A stretch of 64,000 nucleotides of DNA from the NCBI GenBank assembly GCA_023433065.1, contig JAEZET010000001.1, forward strand, positions 248,001 through 312,000. Direction: 5' to 3'. The notes beneath the pieces were generated by a model. The model was given only the letters and a program-made list of their open reading frames with translations, had not been told where the DNA came from and ran no database searches. Source of the stretch: Cyanobacteria bacterium OH_CBrB_359 (GTDB taxonomy: Bacteria > Cyanobacteriota > Vampirovibrionia > Gastranaerophilales > Gastranaerophilaceae). Positions within the stretch are counted from its first letter, which is position 1, and each line of letters begins with the position of its first letter. Shown piece by piece: positions 26,036 to 34,333 of this stretch. The position numbers and the translations under genes were made by a program.

Positions 26036-27301
26036 CTACCTTTTAAGCTGTTTTAAAATACCCGTAAAGAAAATATTTATATAAAGAAAAAATAAAATAA
26101 AGAACTTTCGGATACTTTTTTTATTATGGATTAAAACCGCTTTTTTAATAGCATTTTCCCACTTATCCCAAACAATTTCAGGAGCAAATTCTTTTATTCT
26201 TTCTTTTGCATTTTTTGAAAATTCCAATCTTAAATCAGGGTTCTCAATCAATATTTCAATATGTTTTGCCAGATCTTGCGGGGTTTTTTCCGTTAAAAAG
26301 CCTGTTTTATTATTTATAATAAGCTCACTTAACCCTTCACAGTCCTTGAAAGCAATAGAAGGTAATCCAACAGACATAGCTTCGGCAGTAGCAATGGAAA
26401 ACCCTTCAAAATCGCTCGGCAAGACAAATATATCAGCTTCTTGCATCACATTTAAAGGTTCTAGTGTTGCTCCTTTATATTTTATTCGCTCGTCGATATT
26501 GTATTTTTTGATTAACTCAAAGATATATTCCTTTGTTTTTTCTGAATCGAATTGGCCATATAAATGAAGCTGCCAATCAGGATGTTTATGCGCAATCAAA
26601 CCAAAAGCTTCTATCAAAATATCCTGCCTTTTATGCTTATCAAATCTTGATATAGTGAGGATTGTCTTATCCGTTTTTTCTTTATCCGAGATTATATCTG
26701 GCGAAAGAGCAGATATGGCATTCGCGATAACCTCTACATCGCCGTAAAAATACTGTTTTATACTTTTAACATGAGAGGGCAAAAGGACCTGACATATATC
26801 GATTTTATTAAGAATAAGCCTATTTATCGGAAAATACTTTGTTCCATAAAATTTAAAAAACCTGTCAGGATGAGAATGCATCATTATGATTGTAGGAATG
26901 TTTAAATCCTTGCAATACGAAATATGCCTGTATGTATGGATATAATAAGAAATAATTAAATCAGGCTTCTCTTGTTCTAAAAAGGCTACAAATTTGTCTG
27001 AAAACTTTTTAGATTCTAAAAAAGCTTCTTTATCAAGAAGATTTTTATATAAAAATTCTTCAAAAAAGTTTCTTTTAGTGCTCACCATATCTTTTTCGGC
27101 AAAATCAATAAAATTCAAATTGACGAATTTAACCTTCTCATCTAAAGGATAAAAAAGCGCTCCTTCTTTTTCACTTGAACAGGCAACTGTAACCTCGTAG
27201 CCCTTCTTTATGAGTGCATTTGCCATAGATGCCAAAACCTTTTCCGCACCACCTGCCATATTTATTGCTATTTCATGCGTATACAAAAGTATTTTCATCA
27301 A
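26036..27301 (-). CDS. Family 4 glycosyltransferase (GT-B)
   Basis: This 421-residue GT-B enzyme has the N-terminal GGAEKVLASMANALIKKGYEVTVAC of GT4 proteins and a C-terminal nucleotide-sugar domain with TISRFDKHKRQDILIEAF, ADIFVLPSDFEGFSIATAEAMSVGLPSIAF (the E-x7-E motif) and TGFL. A hydrophobic, basic tail (about 396-421) could tether it to the membrane. It overlaps the preceding gene by 4 bp (ATGA-type), which is strong evidence for operon membership. It is the last gene of the minus-strand glycan cluster. Donor and acceptor are unknown. Confidence 0.9.
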   Translation of the reverse strand: MMKILLYTHEIAINMAGGAEKVLASMANALIKKGYEVTVACSSEKEGALFYPLDEKVKFVNLNFIDFAEKDMVSTKRNFFEEFLYKNLLDKEAFLESKKFSDKFVAFLEQEKPDLIISYYIHTYRHISYCKDLNIPTIIMMHSHPDRFFKFYGTKYFPINRLILNKIDICQVLLPSHVKSIKQYFYGDVEVIANAISALSPDIISDKEKTDKTILTISRFDKHKRQDILIEAFGLIAHKHPDWQLHLYGQFDSEKTKEYIFELIKKYNIDERIKYKGATLEPLNVMQEADIFVLPSDFEGFSIATAEAMSVGLPSIAFKDCEGLSELIINNKTGFLTEKTPQDLAKHIEILIENPDLRLEFSKNAKERIKEFAPEIVWDKWENAIKKAVLIHNKKSIRKFFILFFLYINIFFTGILKQLKR

Positions 27302-28803
27302 ATCAATCCGATTGTTGTATGCTCCTGCTTGTCCAGTAAGTCATTCAACATAATCTTTCTTATTTTGTCGGGATATTTTTTTCTGTTTTTAAAAGAATTT
27401 TTATAATCACCAAGATAAGTTTCGAGTCTAAAAAACTCATTCTTAGATATTTCCTTTTGATTTAACATATTATTATTATTTAATAATTCTGATAAAAAAT
27501 GCTCATCGCCCTTCACTATAAAAGTTTTAGACAAATTCGTAAATATATGTTTTCCGGCAAAAAGCTCTATCTGATTCTGCAACTTTTCGTTTTTTGGATT
27601 AAGCCATAATTCATTTATCTGTGTTAGAGAATAAAAAACAGGAACAGAAAGCTCATTAGCCATCCTGACAATATCAAAGCCCAGATTTTCAAATTTTAAT
27701 ATATGTATTACATCAATTTCATAAGCAATCAAAATCTTTTCTATTAGCATGGTCGCCTCATTTTGTAAAAACATATTATTAAACTCAAATCCTATTGGGC
27801 TTTTTAGTTTTATAAATAAAATTTCTCTATCACAATAAAAAAGTCTAAACTCATCTTTTTTAATTTTTAAAATGAATAAATTTATATCCGTACAATTCTG
27901 AATATTAAATTTATCCGGCGGGTTTATAAGAAGAATGCTTTGTTTACCTTCATCCTTTACTTTAAGCATAGCTTCAATTGCGGCATTAAAGTTAAACAAA
28001 TGATAAAACCACCTTGCTCTGCTGATTAAATATTTTCTTCTATCAGAAAAAATCTCATCAAGCTTCTTGTTTGAAACTTTCTTGTAAAAATCTGCCCAAA
28101 GTCTGTCTTCTTCACTTAAGTGATATGCCCTTTTTGCTCTTGAATCCTGCGCCTGATGTATTCTATAGCTTACAAGAACCCTGTTTATATGCTTAATGGG
28201 GTAATTCGGAAACATTTTAAACCATAAATCATAATCTTGCGTAGTTAAAAGGTCTTCTCTAAAATATCCTAACTCTTTAAAAATATCCTTGTGGATTAAT
28301 AAAGAACAACCGGAGATTAACCCGTTTAAAAGCACGTAGATTGAATCCTCAAGCAGTTTTTTATTGTGTGATTTTTCATATTTTACAATTTCTATAACCT
28401 CAGAATCAGAATTTATCTTTTGCCAGTCAGAATACAAAATCGTCTTTTTATTCTCAAGTTTTGACAAAAGCTTAATCTGGGCTTCGATTTTATCAGGCAT
28501 GTACAAGTCATCATGGGAAAGCCAGGAAATGTACTCCCCTTGGGATTTTTTTATTGCGTAATTTAATGCAGCTGCGACTCCGCCGTTTTCTTTTGAGAAA
28601 TATTTTATTTTGTCTTTGAATGAAAGGGCAATTTCTTCAGTATTGTCAGTTGAGCCGTCATTTACAACAATAATTTCAATGTTTTTATAAGTCTGATTCA
28701 ATGCGCTTTCAATTGCCGATTCCAGGTAATTTGAACCGTTATAAACAGGAATTATTATTGAAACTAATGGGGTGTATTTTTCTGACATATCAAACTCTAT
28801 CAA
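27298..28803 (-). CDS. Family 2 glycosyltransferase with an extra C-terminal region
   Basis: The protein has 501 residues. Residues 1-260 are a GT2 domain (SIIIPVYNGSNYLESAIESAL, IIVVNDGSTDNT, NGGVAAALNYAIKKSQGEYISWLSHDD, then LTTQDYDLWFKMF). The remaining 240 residues are not part of a GT2 enzyme. The segment EIDVIHILKFENLGFDIVRMANELSVPVFYSL resembles the N-terminal Rossmann half of GT4 enzymes. This suggests a fusion of a GT2 with a partial or degraded GT-B half. It overlaps both neighbours by 4 bp. Polysaccharide assembly is the safe general role. Confidence 0.85.
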   Translation of the reverse strand: MIEFDMSEKYTPLVSIIIPVYNGSNYLESAIESALNQTYKNIEIIVVNDGSTDNTEEIALSFKDKIKYFSKENGGVAAALNYAIKKSQGEYISWLSHDDLYMPDKIEAQIKLLSKLENKKTILYSDWQKINSDSEVIEIVKYEKSHNKKLLEDSIYVLLNGLISGCSLLIHKDIFKELGYFREDLLTTQDYDLWFKMFPNYPIKHINRVLVSYRIHQAQDSRAKRAYHLSEEDRLWADFYKKVSNKKLDEIFSDRRKYLISRARWFYHLFNFNAAIEAMLKVKDEGKQSILLINPPDKFNIQNCTDINLFILKIKKDEFRLFYCDREILFIKLKSPIGFEFNNMFLQNEATMLIEKILIAYEIDVIHILKFENLGFDIVRMANELSVPVFYSLTQINELWLNPKNEKLQNQIELFAGKHIFTNLSKTFIVKGDEHFLSELLNNNNMLNQKEISKNEFFRLETYLGDYKNSFKNRKKYPDKIRKIMLNDLLDKQEHTTIGLI

Positions 28804-29750
28804 TCATTATCATTAGGAGCTTTAACTCTTTTTATCCACATACTCCCGCTGCAGCAATGTCTATCTTCAATTTTATTTGGAAGCATTTCATTTAGTTTAT
28901 CTTTTGCAATATTAGACAGGTCAACCTTTTTTAATTCCTGCACCATCTCTTTTACTGTAGGAATTTCTAATTTAGCACACAAATCTTTTACCGTAGAAAG
29001 GCTTCTGTCGCAGCCGGGCATTGTTTCATAAGGATTAATCGTTAAATCAAGCTCAAATACTTCGTTAAAATACTCAAGCATCTGATATTTAGATACAATA
29101 TCTTTTGCAAATATATGGAAAACACCATTTTCATAAAAGTTTTCGTTTATAATTTTTTCACAACATCTTGCATATTGATTGGTTGTAACCCCATTCCAAA
29201 AATGATTGGTAAAACCTTTTACATTATTGCCCTTTTGGCTTTTTGCCCATGAAATAAGACTTGCATTTTTATGTATTTCTTCACCTATAACGCTTGTTCT
29301 TAAAACCATAGCATCCTCAATAGGTTCACCCAAAGATTTTGATTTCCCGTAAGCATCAAGCGCATCATGAGCGTCTGATTCAAAATATTTTCCCTTTAAT
29401 CCTGAAAAAGCGCAGTCTGTTGTTATATGAATAAGCTTCATACCGTTTTCACTGCACCAGTTAGCAAGTTTTCTTGGAAAAATAGCATTTATATATATAG
29501 AATTAATGAGGTTATCATCCATAAAAGGTTTTATAATCCCGATACAATTGATTACATAATCAAAGTCACAAGGTAAAATGTTAAAATCATCGCAAAGTAC
29601 GTCAAATTTGAATTTGTTTTCTTTTGTACCAAAAGAAACGGTCTCATTTCTGTAAGTTAAATATGTATCAAAAGCTTTCAGTGGCATAAAATGCTTTGCC
29701 ACTTCATTCCCAAGCATACCTGTCGAACCTAATATTAATATTTTTTTCAT
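28800..29750 (-). CDS. RmlD-type nucleotide-sugar 4-reductase (SDR), possible UDP-L-HexNAc branch enzyme
   Basis: This 316-residue extended SDR has the Rossmann motif GSTGMLG (8-14), VINCIGII, the catalytic region HITTDCAFSGLKGKYFESDAHDALDAYGKSK (T-x-C variant, YxxxK present) and VLRTSVIGEE, all in the RmlD (dTDP-4-dehydrorhamnose reductase) pattern. No RmlA, B or C partners for dTDP-rhamnose are nearby. Instead it sits downstream of FnlA- and FnlC-like genes. In UDP-L-QuiNAc/RhaNAc synthesis an RmlD homologue (WbvR/QnlB) takes this place, so that is my preferred role; in the L-FucNAc pathway CapF/FnlB would be expected. It overlaps the GT2 gene by 4 bp. Confidence 0.8.
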   Translation of the reverse strand: MKKILILGSTGMLGNEVAKHFMPLKAFDTYLTYRNETVSFGTKENKFKFDVLCDDFNILPCDFDYVINCIGIIKPFMDDNLINSIYINAIFPRKLANWCSENGMKLIHITTDCAFSGLKGKYFESDAHDALDAYGKSKSLGEPIEDAMVLRTSVIGEEIHKNASLISWAKSQKGNNVKGFTNHFWNGVTTNQYARCCEKIINENFYENGVFHIFAKDIVSKYQMLEYFNEVFELDLTINPYETMPGCDRSLSTVKDLCAKLEIPTVKEMVQELKKVDLSNIAKDKLNEMLPNKIEDRHCCSGSMWIKRVKAPNDND

Positions 29751-29805
29751 ATTTTACCCGCCTGGATTTATTGTAGCAGATTTCAAATAATTTATTAAAA
29801 TTTTT

Positions 29806-30249
29806 TTACTGCAAGCCGGATTTATACTTGCCCCATATATCCCAATAATCATAGTCTCTTCTAAAAAAGTCATTCTGACTTTCTTCCAGAGTAAGGTTAG
29901 AAAATAATATAATTTTAGTGGCATCCTCAAAATTCATTACACCGTTATAATAACCTGCGGGTATATGTAAAACCGAAGGAGATTTTTCAGTTAAGATAAA
30001 AGTTTTAACCTGAGACAGATCACCTTTTTCTGCATCAATCGGCACTATTGCAACGAGCGCTGTTCCGGATGAAACATAGACATATTTTTCTTCTGTTTTG
30101 TGTCCCTGCCAGGCCCTGACAAAACCCTTTTTATGATTTTCAACCTGATAAAATCTTTTAATGCCTTCAAAATTAAAATCATTTACAAAACGGATAATAC
30201 CTCTGTTATCCTGAAAAATTCCGCCTTCAATAGAACTTGCTGCCCTCAT
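29806..30249 (-). CDS. Cupin sugar-epimerase-like protein (FdtA/WxcM/RmlC-like)
   Basis: From the ATG at 30249 this is a 147-residue cupin. GGAAAG lies 6 bases upstream and the gene then starts 13 bp after the FnlA-like gene. The frame is open to 30294, but that start has no ribosome binding site. Core features are FQDNRGIIRFVNDFNFEGIKRFYQVENHKKGFVRAWQGHKTEEKYVYVSSG and LHIPAGYYNGVMNFED, typical of RmlC/FdtA-like sugar isomerases, including the HxxE-like pocket. It may be a 3-epimerase or isomerase acting on the 4-keto intermediate. Alternatively it may do the job of the cupin domain that is fused to the reductase in CapF. Confidence 0.75.
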   Translation of the reverse strand: MRAASSIEGGIFQDNRGIIRFVNDFNFEGIKRFYQVENHKKGFVRAWQGHKTEEKYVYVSSGTALVAIVPIDAEKGDLSQVKTFILTEKSPSVLHIPAGYYNGVMNFEDATKIILFSNLTLEESQNDFFRRDYDYWDIWGKYKSGLQ

Positions 30250-30262
30250 ACATATCTTTCCA

Positions 30263-31291
30263 TTATTTTTTGACCTGAGTTTCTTTAAGTTCATTTTGTA
30301 TATATTTTAAATCTAAGAGTTTTTCTACAACCTCATCGATACTTAATTGTTGAGTATTTGCCGAATTATAATCATCTTTTTCGACAATAGTTAAGTCTCC
30401 TGAGTTAAAGTATTTATCATAGTTCAAGTTACGTTCATCACAAGGAATCCTGTAAAATCTACCCAAGTCAACTGCTTTAGCCATCTCTTCCCTATTAACA
30501 AGCGCTTCATGTTTTTTTTCGCCATGTCTTGTTCCTATGATATTTATCGGGCTGTTTGAGTTAAATATCTTTTTAATAGCCTCTGCTAAATCAATAATCG
30601 TTGATGCGGGCGCTTTTTGGACAAAGATATCACCGCTGTTGGCATTCTCGTATGCATACAAAACAAGCTGGACAGACTCTTCCAAGCTCATTAAAAACCT
30701 TGTCATACTTGGATCTGTGATTGTTATCGGTTTATTTTCCTTACATTGTTTAACAAACAAAGGAATAACAGAACCTCTTGAAGCCATTACATTCCCGTAC
30801 CTTGTTGCACAAAATGTTGAAATCTCGGGATCTACAATTCTTGATTTTGCTATCATTAATTTTTCCATCAACGCTTTTGTCATTCCCATTGCGTTTATTG
30901 GATAAACCGCCTTGTCTGTACTAAGCACAATTGTTTTTTTTACCTTATTGACAGTCGAAGCTTCAAGAAGATTATTGGCTCCCAAAATGTTTGTTCTCAC
31001 AGCTTCCATAGGATAAAACTCACATGAAGGAACCTGCTTTAAGGCTGCTGCATGGAATACAAAATCAACATTTTTCAAGGCATCATTAAGACTGTCAAAA
31101 TTTCTTACATCTCCAATATAGTAGCGTATTCTCTCATCAAAAAGCTCATGGCGCATGCGGTCTTGTTTTTCTTCGTCTCTTGAAAAAACTCTTATTTCTT
31201 TGATGTTTGTATTTTTTAAGAAATATCTTAAAACTTCATTGCCAAATGATCCTGTACCACCTGTTATTAAAAGTGTTTTGTCTTTAAACAT
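30263..31291 (-). CDS. fnlA: UDP-GlcNAc 4,6-dehydratase/5-epimerase, FnlA/CapE/WbjB family
   Basis: This 342-residue SDR matches the CapE/WbjB/FnlA group closely in its motifs: LLITGGTGSFGNEVL, IRVFSRDEEKQDRMR, FHAAALKQVPSCEFYPMEAVRTN, LSTDKAVYPINAMGMTKALMEKL and GTRHGEKKHEALV. The usual YxxxK is replaced by MxxxK, as is characteristic of this inverting family. It converts UDP-GlcNAc to the 4-keto-6-deoxy-L-talo/arabino intermediate that feeds UDP-L-FucNAc or UDP-L-QuiNAc. The FnlC-like epimerase is 28 bp upstream, and the cupin and RmlD-like reductase follow. PglF/FlaA1-type dehydratases are more distant alternatives. Confidence 0.9.
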   Translation of the reverse strand: MFKDKTLLITGGTGSFGNEVLRYFLKNTNIKEIRVFSRDEEKQDRMRHELFDERIRYYIGDVRNFDSLNDALKNVDFVFHAAALKQVPSCEFYPMEAVRTNILGANNLLEASTVNKVKKTIVLSTDKAVYPINAMGMTKALMEKLMIAKSRIVDPEISTFCATRYGNVMASRGSVIPLFVKQCKENKPITITDPSMTRFLMSLEESVQLVLYAYENANSGDIFVQKAPASTIIDLAEAIKKIFNSNSPINIIGTRHGEKKHEALVNREEMAKAVDLGRFYRIPCDERNLNYDKYFNSGDLTIVEKDDYNSANTQQLSIDEVVEKLLDLKYIQNELKETQVKK

Positions 31292-31319
31292 CTGATTTTC
31301 TCCTTAATTCAGAAAATTC

Positions 31320-32444
31320 TTATTCTTTATGCCAAACCTTTTCATTTACATAGTCAGTGTAGCCTAATATAATTCTTACAACTTTTTTGGAAACATTGTC
31401 AACATCATAATCTTTAATAAGCTTTATGGAATGAGGCAGGTTTTCAAACTGTTTCGTAACAACTTCAACAGCATCAAGCACCCTTTCTTTTTTATAGCCG
31501 CACATAATAAGCGTGGCTTCATCATTCCCTTCAGGACGTTCGTGAGCATTTCTTATCGTAACTGCAGGAAAATTCAAAATAGAACTTTCTTCTGTTATTG
31601 TACCGCTATCAGACAAAGTGCACTTGGCATTCATTTGTAATTTAATATAATCTAAAAAACCGAACGGTTTTGAAAATTTTATTTTAGAGCTGATTTTTAC
31701 ATCTTTTATATTTTTTAAACGCTCTTTTGTCCTCGGATGTGTTGAAAAAATTATAGGATAATTATATTTGTCGACAAGCGCATTTAAAGACTCGATCAGG
31801 CTTATAAGATTTTCCTGATTATCAACAACTTCTTCTCTATGTGAACTTACTACAAAATACTGTTTTCTTTGCAAATTTAAAGTTTCAAGTATATTTGATT
31901 TTTCGATTTTGTCCATATATTCGTTAAAAATCTCCTTCATCGAAGAACCTGTTTTAATAATTGTTTCAGGTGCTATACCTTCTGCCATAAGATAATTGCG
32001 GGCATGTTCGGTTAGAACCATATTAATATCAGCCAGATGATCAACAATTTTCCTATTGATTTCTTCAGGAACTCTCTGGTCAAAACATCTGTTGCCTGCT
32101 TCCATATGAAACACCGGGATTTTTCTTTTTTTAGCTGATATTATTGATAAACAGCTGTTTGTGTCACCGTATAATAAAACAGCGTCGGGGTTTTCTTTTT
32201 CCATAATTTCATCAGACTTTGCTATAATGTTTCCTATTGTCTGAGCTAAAGTTTCACCCACAGATTCAAGAAAATAATCGGGCTTTCTCAAATCCAGATC
32301 TTTAAAAAATACCTCATTTAATTCATAATCATAGTTTTGACCCGTATGAACAAGAATATGAGTTGTGTATTTATCAAGCTCTTTAATTGTTTGAGCCAAT
32401 TTTATTATCTCGGGGCGAGTCCCCACTATTGTCATAACTTTCAT
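31320..32444 (-). CDS. fnlC: UDP-HexNAc 2-epimerase, FnlC/CapG/WbjD family
   Basis: I take the ATG at 32444 as start (AAAAGG 8 bases upstream); an in-frame ATG lies two codons earlier. The 374-residue protein has the non-hydrolysing UDP-GlcNAc 2-epimerase fold: TIVGTRPEIIKLAQ, HTGQNYDYELNEVFF, LLYGDTNSCLSI, FHMEAGNRCFDQRVPEEINRKIVDH, SSHREE, LSDSGTITEESSIL. The MEAGNRCFD segment is typical of CapG/WbjD/FnlC; WecB usually has EAGLRT here. It would catalyse the last C2 epimerisation to UDP-L-FucNAc or UDP-L-QuiNAc. Plain ManNAc formation (WecB) is the alternative. Confidence 0.88.
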   Translation of the reverse strand: MKVMTIVGTRPEIIKLAQTIKELDKYTTHILVHTGQNYDYELNEVFFKDLDLRKPDYFLESVGETLAQTIGNIIAKSDEIMEKENPDAVLLYGDTNSCLSIISAKKRKIPVFHMEAGNRCFDQRVPEEINRKIVDHLADINMVLTEHARNYLMAEGIAPETIIKTGSSMKEIFNEYMDKIEKSNILETLNLQRKQYFVVSSHREEVVDNQENLISLIESLNALVDKYNYPIIFSTHPRTKERLKNIKDVKISSKIKFSKPFGFLDYIKLQMNAKCTLSDSGTITEESSILNFPAVTIRNAHERPEGNDEATLIMCGYKKERVLDAVEVVTKQFENLPHSIKLIKDYDVDNVSKKVVRIILGYTDYVNEKVWHKE

Positions 32445-32499
32445 AAACATAACCTTTTTATATTTTTAATTTATCCCAAAAGCCTTTTCATTTATTTTC

Positions 32500-33237
32500 T
32501 TACTGTTCAATTAAAATATCAACCAATACTTTTTCCATCCCTTTAAATTCATATGGTTTATAAGGAAATTTTATTATATCTTTTACTTTACTCAATTCTT
32601 CTGAAGAAGAAATGCACGTAAAACTATTTATTCTTTCATCATTCATTTTAACAAGATCATTTATCCCGGAACGTCCTTCAAATATAAACTCATAATTTGC
32701 AAATTTCTTAAAATGAGATTCATTAATATTAAAGTGTAAATGATGTATTGTTCCATTTTCAGGCTCCATATAGGGAACACTAATCATCATTCTTTTTGTG
32801 AATTTTAAAGGTAAAACGATATCTACTCCCGCCTTAACATGTTCTAAAGCGTGTCTTGTTACAATATAATCAAATTCTTTCGAATTATTTAAAACAAAAT
32901 CTTCAACCGAAGATTGAAAATATTTTATATTGTCGTTGTTATAATAACATCTGGCAAAATCTAAAGCCTCACTGCTTTGATCCATAGCATAGATAAAAGA
33001 ATTTGGAATTAAAGATAATGTATAAGAACCATGGCCGCTTCCACAACCTATATCCAGAATAGAAATTTCTTTTTTTAACATGATTGGATTATTAATCAAA
33101 TCTTTAATTATTATTTCTGTAAATAATTTATATGTACTTTTGTGGCGGACTATTTCTACAGGATCATTAATATGACTGATACCGGGAAGTAATCTCCCCC
33201 CTTCAGCCACTAGTTCATCTAATTTTAATTTATTCAT
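32500..33237 (-). CDS. Class I SAM-dependent methyltransferase
   Basis: The protein has 245 residues. Motif I ISILDIGCGSGHGSYTLS, the acidic loop end IYAMDQSSEALDFAR, SSVEDFV, and FDYIVTRHALEHV identify a Methyltransf_11/23-type enzyme. It lies inside the glycan operon (19 bp after a GT4 gene), so methylation of a sugar or of a chain end is plausible. Chain-terminating methyltransferases are known in O-antigen loci, but nothing here proves that role. Acceptor specificity cannot be read. Confidence 0.8.
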   Translation of the reverse strand: MNKLKLDELVAEGGRLLPGISHINDPVEIVRHKSTYKLFTEIIIKDLINNPIMLKKEISILDIGCGSGHGSYTLSLIPNSFIYAMDQSSEALDFARCYYNNDNIKYFQSSVEDFVLNNSKEFDYIVTRHALEHVKAGVDIVLPLKFTKRMMISVPYMEPENGTIHHLHFNINESHFKKFANYEFIFEGRSGINDLVKMNDERINSFTCISSSEELSKVKDIIKFPYKPYEFKGMEKVLVDILIEQ

Positions 33238-33255
33238 AAACCTGCCTCACTTTAT

Positions 33256-34332
33256 TTATATATTCCTTAATTTATCATATATTTTTGATACTTGTTTATC
33301 ATAATTAAAAACTTCACTTGCTTTTTTTAAAGTTAATTTTTTTCGATTCAAAACATATTGTTTGTCTCGAGTTTTTAAAATAGCCGTTGCAAAAGATTTG
33401 GCATTAGGTTTCGCCAAAATCCCACAATCTTCAAGTAAAATTTTATGTGGCAAAATATCCGTAGCTACGATACATTTCCCAAGGCACATCGCTTCTACAA
33501 GCTTTTGAGGTAATGCCATATATGCGGTTAATGACCAGGGACGTGGGATTACAATTACATCAAAATCATTCACGAAATTTTGGAAACCAGAATATGAAAT
33601 TGATTTTAAATGGTCAAGCTTTTTCCCGCCGGATTTAACTTTTTTTATTTTTTCTTCAATTTTCTTGTCCAGACCGACATCACCCAAAATACAAAATTCG
33701 AAAATATTATCTTCTATAAGCTCTATTGAATCAAGCAGCAAATCTATCCCCTGATATTTTCTTAAATTCCCCGCATAAAGAATCTTGATTTTATCAGATT
33801 GATTTTCCTTAATTATATGCTCATTAATTTTAGTAATTCCGCAAACATCAATAACTTTTTTCCCCAATAAAAATCTTAAATATTTATATAAGACATGGTT
33901 AGCTGCAAAAATGACGTCAGCCTTAATTAAACCTAGGAACCACCTTATTCCTTCGTTTGAAATTATCTTTATTTTCTCTTTAAAACCAACATCAGATTCC
34001 ATAACTTCCAAAGACCTGAGAGCATGAATATCGACAAAAAACTTTACTTTATTTCTTTTGCATATTTTTGCAAATTTATTGGCATGAGCATGGGTGATAC
34101 TTAAAAATGCATCTACTCCTTCGCTTTTTATCGTATCTTCTAAAGATTCAAAAAGGTCATTTTTTGTATCGACACATCTGAATTTATTAAATACTTCTTC
34201 ACTATAACCGGAAGATATTAAAACTATATTTTCAGCACCTATTTTTTCCGCTAAACCTTCAATTATATTTAAAGCCCTTATAGGAGAACCTGTTTGTCCT
34301 TTCAATGAATAACAAAAAATTAGAAGCTTCAT
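33256..34332 (-). CDS. Family 4 glycosyltransferase (GT-B)
   Basis: This 358-residue GT4 enzyme has the N-terminal LLIFCYSLKGQTGSPIRALNIIEGLAEKIG (the glycine-rich loop normally GGxExxx is replaced by GQTGSP). Its C-terminal donor domain shows KILYAGNLRKYQGIDLLLDSI, FCILGDVG, FDVIVIPRPWSLTAYMALPQKLVEAMCLGKCIVATD and DCGILAKPNAKS. It is one base from the dehydrogenase gene stop, in the same operon. It belongs to surface-glycan assembly; donor and linkage are unknown. Confidence 0.88.
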   Translation of the reverse strand: MKLLIFCYSLKGQTGSPIRALNIIEGLAEKIGAENIVLISSGYSEEVFNKFRCVDTKNDLFESLEDTIKSEGVDAFLSITHAHANKFAKICKRNKVKFFVDIHALRSLEVMESDVGFKEKIKIISNEGIRWFLGLIKADVIFAANHVLYKYLRFLLGKKVIDVCGITKINEHIIKENQSDKIKILYAGNLRKYQGIDLLLDSIELIEDNIFEFCILGDVGLDKKIEEKIKKVKSGGKKLDHLKSISYSGFQNFVNDFDVIVIPRPWSLTAYMALPQKLVEAMCLGKCIVATDILPHKILLEDCGILAKPNAKSFATAILKTRDKQYVLNRKKLTLKKASEVFNYDKQVSKIYDKLRNI

Positions 34333-34333
34333 T

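Noticed and set aside
28800..29750. dTDP-rhamnose operon (RmlD as true rhamnose enzyme)
   Set aside because: No RmlA or RmlB homologue is in the cluster, and the adjacent genes are FnlA and FnlC types, so a UDP-L-HexNAc route is favoured.
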